6,659 nucleotides of DNA, from positions 1-6,659 of the forward strand of contig JAAZFA010000201.1 of the NCBI GenBank assembly GCA_012511995.1, given 5' to 3'. This stretch comes from Thermoproteota archaeon. Lineage in GTDB: Archaea; Thermoproteota; Bathyarchaeia; Bathyarchaeales; Bathycorpusculaceae. The translations under genes were made by a program, and so were the position numbers. This document shows positions 5,915 to 6,659 of this stretch, in pieces (positions within the stretch are counted from its first letter, which is position 1; every line of letters starts with the position of its first letter). Below the pieces are notes generated by a model. That model saw only the letters and a list, made by a program, of their open reading frames with translations. It was not told the DNA's origin and did not search any database.

Positions 5915-6659
5915 TGAAGACAAAAGCAGTTCAAGACTTCCTGGACTATCAGACAAACGGCGGAACCGAAAAAGCATACAAGAAAAGCGTTTCAATGTTC
6001 ATCCAGTACCTAACCAAGAAGCTCGAATACCCCGTAACAGGCGACGAGATTATTGCTCGACGTAGACTCGATGTTAAATCCGAAACTTACGAGATGGAAA
6101 ACACAATAATGCTTTTCAAGCAATGGGCAAAGTTTCAGCCTCTAGAATCAAACCCAGATGAAACCGTATCTGAGCGTACAACCGTTAATTGGACAGTCGG
6201 CGTTAGAGCCTTTTTTGCTTATCACCGCTTAGACCTAAAACTCAGACGCATGGAAAACAAAAAACTACAAAGTGCAGTAGCCAGAACGGAGAAGTACAAG
6301 TTTTCAACCGAAGACCTACAAAAAATGGACAAGTACGGCGACGTTACCGAAAAATACATTATTCGAGTCGGAAAAAGCTTAGGTTTACGTAACATTGACT
6401 TCAGACGCCTAAAGCGTGGCGATGTCGAACCATACATTAACCGTCCAGCACCCGTCTGCATCGACCCCTACATGACAGTCAAAGAACACGTCAACGCTTG
6501 CTCCTTTCTTGACAACGACGCCATAGAAATAATAAAACTACGCCTCGAAGAAATGAACCATAAAGGCAAAACCAAACCCATTGATAGATTATTCACTCAA
6601 AAACCCAAGCAGCTTTCACGTATTCTAAGAAAACTCTGTGACTTAGCAGGCATAATCAC
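5914..6659 (+). CDS. Tyrosine recombinase/integrase-like protein (3' partial)
   Basis: The frame is open for 248 codons plus two bases to the window edge, so the C terminus is missing. Residues 1 to about 115 look like the helical core-binding domain of XerC/D-type recombinases: an opening that reads like a SAM-like DNA-binding helix bundle (FLDYQTNGGTEKAYKKSV), then FKQWAKF and a helix with VGVRAFFAYHRLDLKLRR. From about residue 129 the text fits the catalytic domain. FSTEDLQKM precedes GLR (157-159) within KSLGLRNIDFRRLKRGDV, where R159 occupies the place of the first catalytic arginine. V-K190-E-H-V-N-A-C-S-F-L fits the beta-hairpin lysine strand, and DNDAIEIIKLRLEE the following helix. 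The HxxR box and nucleophilic tyrosine would lie beyond the window, so activity cannot be judged. Family members cut and rejoin DNA at attachment sites. The start has GAGGTG seven bases upstream. Similarity is at pattern level, and a recombinase that resolves chromosomes (XerA-like) is less likely given the broken small gene in front. Confidence 0.75.
   Translation, partial: MKTKAVQDFLDYQTNGGTEKAYKKSVSMFIQYLTKKLEYPVTGDEIIARRRLDVKSETYEMENTIMLFKQWAKFQPLESNPDETVSERTTVNWTVGVRAFFAYHRLDLKLRRMENKKLQSAVARTEKYKFSTEDLQKMDKYGDVTEKYIIRVGKSLGLRNIDFRRLKRGDVEPYINRPAPVCIDPYMTVKEHVNACSFLDNDAIEIIKLRLEEMNHKGKTKPIDRLFTQKPKQLSRILRKLCDLAGII

Noticed and set aside
6222..6461. Minus-strand open frame opposite the recombinase
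   Set aside because: Arginine/serine-rich shadow of the recombinase coding strand, which has the better start, ribosome site and family resemblance.

Overview
This window looks like archaeal chromosomal DNA, with a conserved translation operon on the left and an accessory, probably mobile-element, module on the right. The archaeal assignment rests on three things. The phenylalanyl-tRNA synthetase subunits are of the archaeal/eukaryotic type: the alpha subunit has an N-terminal winged-helix region and a DHPARE block, and the beta subunit is short and has no anticodon-binding-like C-terminal extension. Good Shine-Dalgarno sites of the AGGTGA/GAGGTG kind match the archaeal 16S tail. A T-run terminator follows a minus-strand gene. 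The proteins feel closest to the Bathyarchaeia/TACK side, but that is an impression and no search was run.

Layout. Bases 1-1418 hold pheS, cut at its 5' end by the window edge. Bases 1420-3132 hold pheT, one base downstream and clearly in the same operon; together they make the alpha2-beta2 enzyme that charges tRNA-Phe. A small zinc-ribbon gene on the minus strand (3133-3318) ends exactly where pheT ends, so the two stop codons abut. Bases 3331-3593 contain no intact gene, but there is a possible decayed minus-strand reading frame and an orphan Shine-Dalgarno/ATG/TAA arrangement. A minus-strand gene (3594-4844) encodes a 416-residue cytoplasmic protein rich in coiled coil with an internal GGGGG linker; its function is unknown.

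Bases about 4860-5602 (roughly 740 bases) hold no gene I can defend. The part next to the coiled-coil gene carries three tandem inverted repeats (4906-4984), and the palindromic hexamers CTTAAG and AGCGCT recur through 4906-5341. This spacer marks the change from core genes to the accessory module.

The accessory module is on the plus strand. A 103-codon frame (5603-5914) is broken by an in-frame TGA at codon 42. It overlaps by one base the start of a tyrosine-recombinase-like gene (5914 to the window end, incomplete), which has its own GAGGTG site inside the broken frame. The arrangement suggests an integrase operon of an integrated element whose first gene is a pseudogene or is read through. 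The strongest points for follow-up are the interrupted frame, the palindrome-rich spacer, and the recombinase with any attachment site around it.
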